DNA of 64,000 bases from Scolanthus callimorphus (lineage: Eukaryota > Cnidaria > Anthozoa > Actiniaria > Edwardsiidae): positions 13,929,646 through 13,993,645 of the forward strand of contig CM066919.1 of NCBI GenBank assembly GCA_033964015.1, read 5' to 3'. The notes beneath the pieces are model-generated. The model saw only the letters and a program-made list of their open reading frames with translations. It did not search any database and was not told where the DNA came from. Of this stretch, positions 10,030 to 21,177 are shown piece by piece. Each line of letters begins with the position of its first letter. Within the stretch, counting starts at the first letter, position 1. Both the position numbers and the translations under genes were made by a program.

Positions 10030-10745
10030 ACATATCCGAAGACCTCCGATGATCTTCCGAGCTCTTCCGACGATCTCCCGAACACTTTCCGAACACTTCC
10101 GAAGATCACCCGAACACTTTCGAAGGTCTTCCGAAGACCTTCCGAACACTTCCGAAGACCTTCCGAATACTTTCCGAACACTTCCGAAGACCATCCGAAG
10201 ATCTTCGAACACTTCCGAAGGCCTTCCAAACACTTTCCGAAGTTCACCCGAACACTTTCCGAAGACTTTCCAAACACTTTCCGAAGATCACCCGAACACT
10301 TCCGAACACTTCCGAAGACCTTCCGAACACTTTCCGAAGGTCTTCCGAACACTTTCCGAACACTTCCGAAAACCTTCCGAAGACTTTCCGAACACTTCCG
10401 AAGACCATCCGAAGACCTTCCGAACACTTCCGAAGGCCTTCCGAGCACTTTCGACAATCTTCCGAACACTTCCTAACACTTCCGAAGATCACCCGAACAC
10501 TTTCCGAAGGTCTTCCGAAGATCACCCGAACACTTTCCGAAGATCTTTCGAACATTTCCCGAAGACCCGAAGATCTTCCGAATACTTTCCGACGATATTC
10601 CGAACACTTTCCGAAGACCTTCGGAGCACTTCCGAATACTTTCCGAAGATCTTCCGAGCACTTCCCGAATACCTTCCGAGCACTTCCGAAGACCTTCCGA
10701 ACACTTCCCGAAGATCTTCCGAACACTTCCCGAAGATCTTCCGAT
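10030..10745. repeat. minisatellite of ~10-11-bp TTCCGAACAC / TTCCGAAGAC units
   Basis: About 65-70 units alternate between a CAC type and a GAC(C) type, with occasional AGATC or AGGTC variants. The array lacks stop triplets in most frames on both strands, so overlapping open frames of up to 250 codons appear; these are composition artefacts (Ser/Arg/Phe/Gly/Lys repeats), not genes. Confidence 0.95.
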
Positions 10746-10887
10746 CGAAATTATACTTTAGGTTACATATTATTTATCAATTTATAATTAGTCTACCAAC
10801 CTGACTACGAAGCTTCCACTCCTTGCTCAAATTGAGTTCCGCGCATCTTTGTGAATACCTCACATCGCTCACACACCAGCTTTTATA

Positions 10888-11034
10888 GATAAAGTGCTGT
10901 ATCATAAAGTGCTGTATCATAAAGTGCTGTATCATAAAGTGCTGTATCATAAGTGCTGTATCATAAGTGCTGTATCATAAGTGCTGCATCATAAGTGCTG
11001 TATCATAAGTGCTGTATCATAAAGTGCTGTATCA
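10888..11034. repeat. minisatellite of 13-15-bp ATAAAGTGCTGTATC units
   Basis: Ten or so head-to-tail copies of (AT)AA(A)GTGCTGTATC, with one copy reading GCTGCATC. It ends about 25 bases before the first satellite unit. The stretch 10746-10887 between arrays shows no gene. Confidence 0.95.
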
Positions 11035-12215
11035 TATCCCGACTATATACTACTCACATACGACCTTCAATTACAGTTATAGCCGTCTTTTTTTGTACGC
11101 AACCGGAAATTCTAAATTGACGTCCCGGTAACACGTTTCTTACTCAAAACACGTCCGCTAAGACGCTGATCACACAAACGGACTTCATTGCCATTCTGCC
11201 CTAAAGGAAACAGAGTGATATGAGCGAAAATTTTATTAGCAGCATTAGTATTGTACGCAGTTCAAGAAGTCTTAATTAAGATCCCACTATCCAGTTTCAT
11301 ACTGAAAACGCGTCCGCTAAGAAGGACAACACACAACACGGCCTTCAATTACGTTGGTTAAAGAGCGGTGTTCTTTTTGGACGCGCTCTGGGAAGCCTAA
11401 ATTGATATCCCCGTAACAAGTTTCATACTCTAAAACGCCGAGCAGACATACGACCTTCGATTACATTTATAACCGTCTTTTCTGTAAGCAACCGGAAAGT
11501 CTAAATTGATGTCACGGTAACACGTTTCTTACTCATGTCATTTACATGTTTTTCTTGTAGGCGAAGATAAATAATAAATAAATTTATTAGACGTATTTTT
11601 GTTGGACGCACTCCTGGAAACCAAAATTCATTTTCCAATAACATGTTCATACAGAAAAAAACCTCAGCGGGTAAGAAGCTCAGCACAAATGCTGACTTTA
11701 TTACCGTTATGCACTAAACACTGGACGAAAAAATGGATTTACACCACGAGCAAATCTGAAGCAAACCTATAGTAAATACCAGGTTTGCTTGTGTTTGATC
11801 GGATTTGCTCAAACACAAACTTTGAAAATTCCTATGAATTTACAGCACTAGCGCAGCTGGTGAATACCGCTTTTACTGTATTTGTAAATGCGGCGGCAAA
11901 TCCAATAGCAAATTTATAAATTTGGGCTTCGATTTACAGCAATGGCAAATGTTGAGCAAACGTAAAGATTTGACGTTGAATTCACCATGAAGGCAAATGT
12001 ATGGTGAAAGACAGAATTTGCCCGGGGTTTATCCGGCTAGCAAACGTAGGCAAATACAGAAAACACGATGTCGAATTATTAGATTTACAGCGATAGTAAA
12101 TCTATAGAAAACTCAAAGATTTGGTTTTGAATTTAGCATAAATGCAATTGTATGGTGAAACAAAGAATTTGCCCGCAGTTTGCGCGGCTAATCAAATTTT
12201 CTATAAATCTAATAT

Positions 12216-13770
12216 ATAGATTTAGCCACTGGCTAAAAGCGGAGCTCCCGGTTACAATTTTTTTAACGAGACAAAAGGGTTGCCATTGTACATGAATAGA
12301 TAGCCTTGCACCGTTATACCACGTGACTAAGCACTTGTTCACCCAAGTGTGGTTATCTAAGGTTCATCCCTTCAACGATGTAAACCTTTTCACGTTTGAT
12401 GACGTCATCAATTACGTCATACCACGTAACCATGCAGTTACACCCACCTTGCACTTAGATAACTTCACCCAAGTTTGGTTGTCTGAGGTTCATCCCTTCC
12501 TGAGATGTATCATTTTTCTCCTATGATAACGTCATCAATGACGTCATACCAGGTGACCATGCAGTTGCACCCCCCTTGTCACTTAGATAACTTCACCCAA
12601 GTTTGGTTGTCTGAGGTTCATCCCTTCATGAGATATATCACTTTTCTCCTATGATGACGTCATCAATGACGTCATACCACGTGACCATGCAGTTGCACCC
12701 TCCTTGCCACTTAGATAACTTCATCCAAGTTTGGTTGTCTGAGGTTCATCCCTTCTTGAGATATATCATTTTTCTCCTATGATGACGTCATCAATGACGT
12801 CATACCACGTGACCATGCAGTTGCAACCCCCTTGCCACTTAGATAACTTCACCCAAGTTTGGTTGTCTGAGGTTCATCCCTTCTTGAGATATATCACTTT
12901 TCTCCTATGATGACGTCATCAATGACGTCATACCACGTGACCATGCAGTTGCACCCTCCTTGCCACTTAGATAGCTTCATCCAAGTTTGGTTGTCTGAGG
13001 TTCATCCCTTCTTGAGATATATCATTTTTCTCCTATGATGACGTCATCAATGACGTCATACCACGTGACCATGCAGTTGCACCCCCTTGCCACTTAGATA
13101 ACTTCACCCAAGTTTGGTTGTCTGAGGTTCATCCCTTCTTGAGATATATCACTTTTCTCCTATGATGACGTCATCAATGACGTCATACCACGTGACGATG
13201 CAGTTGCACCCTCCTTGCCACTTAGATAACTTCATCCAAGTTTGGTTGTCTGAGGTTCATCCCTTCTTGAGATATATCACTTTTCTCTATGATGACGTCA
13301 TCAATGACGTCATACCACGTGACCATGCAGTTGCACCCTCCTTGCCACTTAGATAACTTCATCCAAGTTTGGTTGTGTGAGGTTCATCTCTACTTGAGAT
13401 ATATCATTTTTCTCCTATGATGACGTCATCAATGACGTCATACCACGTGACCATTCAGTTGCACCCCCTTGCCACTTAGATAACTTCACCCAAGTTTGGT
13501 TGTCTGAGGTTCATCCCTTCTTGAGATATATCATTTTTCTCCTATGATGACGTCATCGATGACGTCATACCACGTGACCACGCAGTTGCACCCCCCTTGC
13601 CACTCAGATAACTTCATCTAAGTTTGGTTGCCTAAGGTCCATCCCTTCCCGAGATTTTTTAATTTTCTTAGTATACCACAGGGTTCCCATGAGTTTCCGC
13701 GTACGGCGGACGGACGGACGCCGGACGGACGTACGCTATACCTTTAATACCAGGAAGAAACAAAAAAATT
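12216..13770. repeat. tandem array, ~127-bp units with paired TGACGTCA palindromes
   Basis: The block starts with the small hairpin AGCCACTGGCT followed by AAAAGCGGAGCTCC. About ten units of 127 bases follow (12390-13650), each with GATGACGTCATCAATGACGT, CACGTGACCATGCAGTTGCA and CAAGTTTGGTTGTCTGAGGT. It ends in a GGACGGACGG tract (13700-13730). The same architecture recurs at 50668-51800. It contains no gene. Confidence 0.93.
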
Positions 13771-13954
13771 CATATCTCAAGAAGGGAACAACCTACGGCA
13801 ACCAAACTTGGACACATTAATCTTTTGGGCGATACCATTTCAACGCCCTAATCATTTGACTTGGCCCCGTCAATAACGTAAGCAAAATGAGCAAGAAAGC
13901 CCGTGACGTTTGAAAATCAACTCCATAGTTATGCGAGACGTTATTTCCTTAGGT

Positions 13955-14005
13955 ATGGTGCTCCGCTTGCGCGGGCCTTCGGCCCGCGCAGGAGCTCCGC
14001 TATAA
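13955..14005. repeat. GC-rich hairpin repeat (copy 1)
   Basis: GGTGCTCCGCTTGCGCGGGC is followed by the complementary arm (CTTCGGCCCGCGC, then GGAGCTCCGC). The same sequence occurs at 55370-55420 and 55622-55668. From 14005 to 14500 I see no gene or named repeat. Confidence 0.8.
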
Positions 14006-14508
14006 ATACCAGATAAAGAACAACAACACACATGGAATTACGAACTTTATTATTAAAATCGACGTTCAAGTAGTATATCTCATCAATTTGTTTTCAATTC
14101 AGTTGAAATTATATTGAAAATTTAATTTCAATAACATGCATTGAAAGACCATCTTAGCATCTTTGCTATGCAGTTCATATATAATTTCTCTGTTCTCCTC
14201 CAGTGTCCACTATCGCCGTCTTGAAGGCCTCACGAACCGCTTTCTGTAAACAAAAATAAAGGAATAAGAAATATACAACAGCACTATATTCGACGTATCA
14301 AACTTAGAATAAAATCTCATGTTCCTTCGTAAAAATAAAAGCTTTACACCGTAATTTCGTAGATGAGTACTTCTCCAAGATAAATGATAAACTTATAGCA
14401 GAAGTGTTTAACCTGTAGAGCGGAGTTCATATGACTTAAAGTGAAACGTGATTAATACATCGATTCTGAATAGAACTTATAGTACAGTCATCTGAAATCC
14501 GCTCTATG

Positions 14509-14556
14509 CATAGTTAGTAGAGGGGAGGCCCTCTACTAACCCCCTTTACTAACTAT
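14509..14556. mobile_element. 48-bp micro-element with P-element-like ends
   Basis: The sequence starts CATAGTTAGTAGAGGGGA and ends with ACTAACTAT, the same termini as the 6.05-kb P-type element 800 bases away. It is flanked by perfect 8-bp copies of GCTCTATG (14501-14508 and 14557-14564), matching the 8-bp duplication expected for P-element transposition. Almost nothing but the ends is left, with a second CTCTACTAAC inside the right half. Confidence 0.78.
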
Positions 14557-14564
14557 GCTCTATG

Positions 14565-15358
14565 CCATAGCATAGAAGTTTAGTATAAATAACGACATCG
14601 AACAAACTAAACTTCGTTGCGCCAAATGATACACCATCGAACAGAACCAGAACGTGATCTTTGCTTTCGCAGGGCAACTACATCACAACATAGATCTGTT
14701 ATTTAGAACTTAAGAACACAAAGTAATGTCTTACCGAACAATCAGGGCTTTCGTAATCTCGTGTAATAAACGTCTTTCTCTGAATTAGTGTTGCTTCTGC
14801 TCGCTTGTTCGAGGTCATTTCAGTGACGTATTATCACCAATCCATTATCCTTGGCGTGTGGCTTCTAAATCGTCCAGAATTCCTGGTTCAAGCTTGTATA
14901 TTCCTTTGCTGACGCATAGTCCACTTCGTAGGCAATGTACCAAATGTTTTAGCTATATCTTTTTATAAACATTACCAGCAGTCCTTTCTAAACACATCTT
15001 CCTTCGACCGTTCATGATTTCGTTGGCCGTTGCATCAGATAGAGGCTCAAAGTTCGTTTGCAGCGCTATAAAGTCACGTGGTTTAAGGGGATGTGCATGC
15101 ACACCCCCTACTAACGACACATTTGCCCTGCAGCCAAACATGCAGCAAAACTGTAATCCCGAAATTCGCCTTTGACAAGCAAATATGCGGCAAATAAAAT
15201 CCGAACTTTCTATTCTGCACGCCATCTTTTCAAAATCCGTATTTCGTGTCAACTTTGCTTAAAATGTAAACCTCAGGCAAACACATTACAAATCTGTAAA
15301 TTTGCTTCGACTCGGCAAAGCTGTTGCAAATATAATCCAAACTTTGCATCGATTATAC
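14565..15358. other. CACTA-element interior without a recognised gene
   Basis: This stretch separates the micro-element from the P-type element. It has no open frame I can assign. The part after 15100 carries subterminal GCAAAT-type motifs (for example 15170-15340). Confidence 0.5.
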
Positions 15359-15442
15359 CATAGTTAGTAGAGGGGAATGGTTAGGAAAGGCGGCCGACTT
15401 CAAAGGAACCAAACAATAGCGCCTCGGTGATGTTGAACATGC

Positions 15443-16520
15443 ATGTCACGTGACCATGACCCTGCACAAGACGTCGCGTGCTTACAAAACAACATGGAGG
15501 ACGACGAGGGATTAGCGATTATTTCGGACGATTTTGACCTCTTTCTGGACTTCATGGAAGACACAGAAGACATTGAACAGCACTTTGAAGAAGCTACAAC
15601 CGAGGTTACCCAAAAAACGTGCTTGATCAGGCTTTTTAGAGCAAGAATCTGCCCACGTTTATCACCGAAACCTTGACTCGGGGGCAGAAACGATTTCGCA
15701 AAGGTACCTTTCGCATCGTACTATTTGTGCTCCTACCAAACGTTTGGCCCAAAACAGCTCACAGTTATCGACGTTAATTGATATATTTCATATTTACGTG
15801 AGTTTGATGTAATTGTAAGTAATATTTGGAAACAGTAGGCCCGAGTAGGACATTTTCGAGCAACGAAACGTAAGTACAACTTCTCCCACTGCAGACAACA
15901 TTAAGTTAACAACAACTTGCTTGTTCTAGGTTCAGGCAGGTCGTATGAGCTGTGATCTGTGCAGTAAGACATTCAAGAGCAAAGGTGGTCTGAAAAGGCA
16001 CAAGACGGTAAAGCATAGAAATCAGGAGGCAGACGGAGAGTCCACAAATGAACATCAGTTTACAGCCGATACTTTGGATACATTGGTGAAGGAAGCAAAA
16101 GGAAAGCTTGTCAGCTCTCGGCTTTACCCCAAGAGCACCAGGGACGAACTTGGTTCATATAATTTTATCACGCTAACAGAACATTCAACTGAGTTCATTC
16201 AAATTCAACGCATGTACTTGGTATTGCTACGAAATGGAAATGCTGAGAAATTTTTTTCTAATTTCTATGCTACCATAGCAAGAAATGCCAGTCAATATTT
16301 TGAAGGACTGTCAAGGAAGACTGCAACTTTGTTATCAACTAAAGTTGCTGATCAAATGCTTGTGCACTCCCAAGAAAACAAACTGCAAAAGTGCAAGCTA
16401 CTCGAGAAGCTCTGTCGCAAAAAGAAACTGCTGGTCTCCAATATCTTGGTGGATATGTTCTACATAATCCAGCACCAGCTGACAATTTCAGATAATATAG
16501 GAGAAATGTTACTCCGAATA
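15443..16520 (+). pseudogene. C2H2 zinc-finger companion gene of the P-type element, truncated by a retroelement
   Basis: An acidic first exon begins near 15443 (better start at ATG 15494, MEDDEGLAIISDDFDLFLDF). A second exon follows a TTGTTCTAG acceptor at about 15930 and contains one classical finger, CDLCSKTFKSKGGLKRHKTV with the last His at KH (C-x2-C-x12-H-x4-H). About 130 residues of helical sequence follow. Near 16400 a one-base shift leads into GLQYLGGYVLH, a motif I recall from many cnidarian proteins that look like P-element relatives. The reading frame then runs into the Penelope-like insertion. I do not know its function; carriage inside the inverted repeats and orientation toward the transposase suggest it belongs to the element. 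It could be a DNA-binding accessory or regulator. Confidence 0.5.
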
Positions 16521-17280
16521 ATGACAGTTTCATACTTAGGCGATATTCACCATAAATAGAAGACTGGATAAGAAAAGCAATATTTCGGTTTAATTCAAAC
16601 CATCATCAGGCTAGTGAAATACAAGTAGCGCGGGAGAACTTAAATACAACTAGATTATTTGAATAACAATAGGTCGCGGCTCGCTTTAAGGCCGGAGTTC
16701 ATTAGAGGTTGTTTTGTTTTGATGTAAAAGGCTTCTTTAAAAAGCAAAACATTCCAGTTATTATCAGTGTCCAGTGTCCTTACATTGTCCCGTATTGTGT
16801 TAAGATAATATTCCTTGATGTCAATAGAGCCACGGTCTGCGCTATCATTAGGAAAATTATGAAGTGCTAACAAATACTGAAATTTGTCACAGTTGTTGAG
16901 GTGATAGAAAACAGCGCTCTCGTTATTACGGGCATGCTCATATGTACGCTCATAAAGGGTGCGCTCTGTTTTACCAATATAGCTCGCATAACACATCGGG
17001 CAAGTAATCTGGTACACTATGTTAGATTTACTTAACAATGGCGTTTTATCTTTTGTATTTGTAAATTCATAAATTTCATATATAAATTTCATATATTAAC
17101 ATTTTATAGTTTTTGCAACAAAAGTGTTGTTTTTATTTATTGAACCTTGTACTGTATCAAATTTGTAAAAACAAAATTGCCATTTTGATCTAGCCTTTTT
17201 GTAACTTTGTCATGTATTTTTGAGAGATTACACAAACTAATAGTGTTAATAAAATCTCAATATATTATTATTATTATTAT
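16520..17280 (-). mobile_element. 5'-truncated Penelope-like retroelement fragment with GIY-YIG endonuclease
   Basis: The minus-strand frame 17092-16655 encodes 145 residues of a GIY-YIG nuclease domain: VYQITCPMCYASYIGKTER, LYERTYEH, an IKEYYLNT segment with the acidic residue, and FYIKTKQPLMNSGLKASRD at the C-terminus. That arrangement, with a Cys pair before YIG, is typical of the endonuclease at the C-terminus of Penelope-like elements. The reverse transcriptase that should precede it is absent, so the copy is 5' truncated. A hammerhead-like motif lies in its 3' part. It sits in the companion gene of the P-type element. Limits are approximate; an AATAAA and a (TTA)n run at 17250-17280 may belong to something else on plus. 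Confidence 0.7.
16525..16622 (-). ncRNA. hammerhead-ribozyme-like motif of the Penelope-like element
   Basis: On the minus strand the core CTGATGA (16609-16603) is followed by a 5-bp hairpin GGTTT/AAACC and GAAA (16586-16583), then TATT and, 30 bases on, AATATC (16547-16542) as the closing strand of stem III, with the expected cleavage after that C. Stem I can form from TTTCA/TGAAA, CT/AG and GC/GC with internal bulges, as in type I hammerheads. One extra U sits between CTGATGA and stem II, which may weaken activity. Hammerheads are known from endonuclease-bearing Penelope-like elements, and the position after the GIY-YIG frame agrees. Confidence 0.55.
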
Positions 17281-17624
17281 ACTATAAAAATGTCTGTCTG
17301 TCTTCAACTTGCAATTGCAAATTAAATCAGATTGAAATCCAGACTTCTGTAAATTACTGGTAATTACTTTGCAGGCTATTACAAGACTAGAAAACACCAC
17401 CGCTATTTATCCTAGAGTGGAAACAGTAAACTTGTGAAAATTGGATATTTACACAATTAACTTTAATACCCAGAGAAACAATATTCCAAATATTTCTACA
17501 ATTTAGAAATTGGTGTAAATTGTGTAACTATCCAATTTTAATAGTGTTCCACAGAATTACTGTTTGCACCCTACCGGTGAATATCACCCTAACAGTCAAA
17601 CAGAGAAATCGTTGTACTAGTCCA

Positions 17625-20600
17625 TTATTTCTTGCCCTTTTTGCAAAGGGGCTCATCAGAGACATTCACCCATGCTTTAGATTTGTCCTTGCGTCCACGG
17701 GTGTTCCCAGACTGACATGAGATTGTACGCTGCATTCTAATGGTGTTGTCATTGTAGCCAAAGGTTCTGATGTCTGGATTGTCACTTCTCCTTCCAAGTT
17801 TCCTTTGGTTTCCAAAATACTCCTCAACAGGATCTTGGCAGAACCTCTCAGTCAAAACAAAGTCCACACCTTCCTGCAGCAGGAACTTTGTAGCCTCTAT
17901 CACAGAATATGTGGTCATTCTTAGGCCCTGTATGTTTGCCAAGAAAGGAACATCTTACTCCTGGCATTCTGTGTGAAGTTCCCAGGCCGAGAATCTGTGC
18001 TTTCCTTCCAGTCATGCAGGTAACCTAGGATAGTGTTCTCTAGCCACTCGAATCTGGGATCATCAATAGAGGTGTAGGGAGCAAGATATGGCTTCCTTTT
18101 TCTTTCATGCTCAGTTCTACTCCGCACATTCAAGCAGTCAAAGAAATTGTCCATCATTTCACACAATTTAGCAGTTGCTGCTGTGTCAGGAGAACCATAA
18201 GCCTTCATTACAGCTGCCATTGTTGCACTGAGGACTTGCGCAGCAAGATTTACACGCATGACAGAATAACTGGAAGGGTGGATGTGATCATATGAGATCT
18301 TTGGCAGGAGCTTCAAGCCATTCTCAACATCCTCATGGTAGAGCTGGGCCACATGCTGCCATACAAGATACAGTCCTCCATTCCACATGTATCTGAAAAC
18401 AGCAAAATAATATCACAAATTAGCTTTTAAATTAGGAGTGTGGGGATGGCGCAAATTCATAATGTCAAGAAAATGATAAAAGAGAATTTCTACTTAAAAT
18501 TACATAAGTTACCTTGTACATTTTCCGGAGCCAGAGTGATGTAAACAATTCCTTGTTGTCTTCACAAGGTGGGGTGCATCTGAGAAGAAGTATATATACC
18601 GGTGTGGTGCATAAAGGTTGATGGTACGGTGACACACATCCTTGCCAGAATCACCGTCTACATCCTTGTGCATCTGGTAGAACCTGAAAGTAATAACATA
18701 AATAAGCTTTTAGTTTTAGTTTGTGTCCAGATCCTGTATTATGCCAATTAGGGAACTGCGCTTATGAATTTAACCTTAGTCAATCAGGTTTAGACATATC
18801 GGTACAACAAATTCTGATTTAAAGGAGCTGAGGCATCCTACCCATCATGCACTGCTTTTTATGGCATTTTTATTGCCGTCCAACTTAGAGACTCAAGAAA
18901 AACCTTTATTATTTTGTGACATTCTGCCTACCATACATGAAAAGTTTCTGATTACATTGAATAATGAACATAAAAGCAATGCATTATGGGCAGGCTGTCT
19001 AGGCTCCTTAAATGTGGCTCTTTGTTGATTCCTTTCTGTACAAAAGTATGGGTACAGTGTTTAACACAATACTGTGGATAAATTAAAGCAACTATTTTAA
19101 CTTTAAATTAGATTACTTTGTCCCCTCTACTAAATGCTGTTGTCACATTTTGTTGTAGTTAACATTTCACTGCAATTTTGTTATGTCAAATAACCGTAAT
19201 ATCGTCTTTTCCAAATATATTTTTTTTTCCTGTGAAGCATTTATTTAGATATTATTACCTTCGATTTGGCGATGCTCCATCTGAGGTTGCTGCAATAACC
19301 CACAGGTTGCAGGTTATTTCCAAAATGGAAACTGCCTCCCAGAAGAGTGGCATCAATTGGAATGCTGTTATACCAGTAGTAGCAAAGTAACACATGCAAA
19401 ACTTGAGCTCAGTACAAACTCCCCGGATGAGGAAAGCTAGTGCATGTGTTGCCACTTCATCTGCCTTGTTTAGAACTGCAAAGTTGATATCTGGATCTCC
19501 AAGGTCAACATATCCAATAAGTTCTCCTGTCACTTTGTCAAACACAAGATTTGACATCACTTTCATTTCATCAAACAACAGTATGATATATCTCTGCACA
19601 TCGAAGTACTCTTCTGTCAAGGACTTCAGTTCCTCTATAACCCCTTCATTGAAACCTGTAGAGGGCCTTATGTAATTCCGATAGTCCCTGAGAGTCCTCT
19701 GACTTGGTAGAACTAAAATCCTGCTGTTCCGCAGTTCCTCATAGCAGGATGGTGACTTAGAATAAAGCATAAGACAGTAACGAATCACCATTGGGTGGTA
19801 CTTGACACCAGTCGGAGTGCTATTAGCCAACTTCTTTTGCTGCTGCCAGAAGAGATCCATGAATGGTGTCATTTCTTTAGATGTCTGAGCCCCAATGATT
19901 GTGCAAATGTCATGGCTCAGTTCATGATCAATCTCAACGCTTGACTTTGTAATCTCTGATTTCATCTCTTCTATCTGGCGCTCAAGCTCAGCACATCGCA
20001 GCCTCTGTTTTTGTAGGGTAAGCTTTAACCTTTCAGGTGTAGTGTTAGACACAGGTGCCTTAGGGTGCGCTGGCTCAGATAGCCGTCGCTGTTTAGCTCT
20101 TATTTTCAGTGAAGTGGCATGAGAGTATTGCTCGCAGTCCTCACACAATTCCTCATCTGGTAGGCAAAGAAGCGAGCACCCATAGCTACGCCAGTACTGT
20201 TTTCGAGGAAACCATTCCATTGGCTCACTATCATCAATACAGCCCAAAGGATCCATTTTGATCGGAATCACATGGGGCAAAACAGAAGTATCAAGTTCTT
20301 TTGGGGCACTGGTTCCAGGGCACACACAGTAGCAGCCAATGATCTTGATAAGTTGTGATACTGTAATGTTCTGGACAGATCTTAAATTGTTAACATATAG
20401 TTCATGATCTTCTGGTAAAAACACCCCAAACACAGAAATGGCAAACCCAAGGCTATCATCAATAATTATCTCAAGTTCAGGGATCACTAAATCGTTTCTA
20501 AATTTTCTCAGCACAATTCTGTCCGTCAGTATCTCAGTAGCATACCCTGCAACAGATTTGAGTGATGGCAATCGTTGGCAAACGTCTTTAAAGTCTCTGT

Positions 20601-21177
20601 AGTTCTTCTTGTCACTGACTGGGGCGTCTTTTACAATTTCTTTTGCTGGTCGTGGCGCTGGCTTTTCAGTCTCGTGACTTTTCTTGGGCATATTCAGCAC
20701 CGGCAGGGCGCCAAACATCGGCTTCTTTTCCTCATTTTCTCGGTAATAACTGGAATAAAGTATGAAGAACAACACTATTAGAGCCTATTTTACTTAATGG
20801 CACGAACCATGCGAACAGAAGAGAAAACAACTAGCAATTCCGATCATTTCACACTCGCGCGAAAACAGCTGTGTACGGATACACTCAACCACCTGTTGAC
20901 ACGGAATAAACATGAGCTTTTTGCGTAGCATTTACTTACATATCTCGATCTCCTCGGGTCGAAAATGCCTTTCGCATGTATATACTCGATCGCTGTCCAG
21001 TAATCTCTTGAAATTGTGGTCTCTCTGTTGATCCCTGGTCTTCGACAACTCCGAAACCCACGCTTCCCGCCATTGTTTATATTTGTGATCTCTCGCTGCT
21101 GGGAGCTTAAACAAGCCTATTCCTTTGGTTCTCCGACACGATCCGCAATCAACGACTGAACAGTTCTCTCCAGGCAT
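17625..21177 (-). pseudogene. THAP9/P-element-type transposase (4 exons, one frameshift)
   Basis: Exon 1 (21177-20940) is a THAP zinc finger: CSVVDC near the N-terminus, FKLPAARDHKYKQW, and TCERHF. It ends at a GTAAGT donor. Exon 2 (about 20740-19259) has a Leu-rich coiled segment (LTLQKQRLRCAELERQIEEM) and the first catalytic blocks, ILLFDEMKV, VDLGDPDINF and TSDGASPNR. Exon 3 (18683-18513) holds FYQMHKD and FSDAPHLVKTTRNCL. Exon 4 (18392-17625) starts [13 protein letters not shown] and ends with the family's [20 protein letters not shown]. Junctions 2/3 and 3/4 keep phase exactly; the exon 2 acceptor is ambiguous. A one-base shift near 17930 breaks exon 4. Architecture and length (about 800 residues) match THAP9/P transposases. 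Confidence 0.85.
18684..19258 (-). other. intron between transposase exons 2 and 3
   Basis: It is bounded on the minus strand by a GTAATA donor and a TTTCAG acceptor. It is AT-rich, with no recognised gene or named repeat. Confidence 0.6.

Noticed and set aside
10049..10804. 251-codon open frame and several overlapping minus-strand frames
   Set aside because: They lie in a ~10-11-bp minisatellite lacking stops; every frame gives low-complexity repeats and neither start nor context supports a gene.
9456..11034. CRISPR-like array
   Set aside because: Units are contiguous without unique spacers, and the genome is animal.
16655..17092. Homing endonuclease or bacterial UvrC/SLX1-type GIY-YIG gene
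   Set aside because: The Cys pair before YIG and the C-terminal segment fit the Penelope-like endonuclease, and it sits inside another element as a truncated insert.
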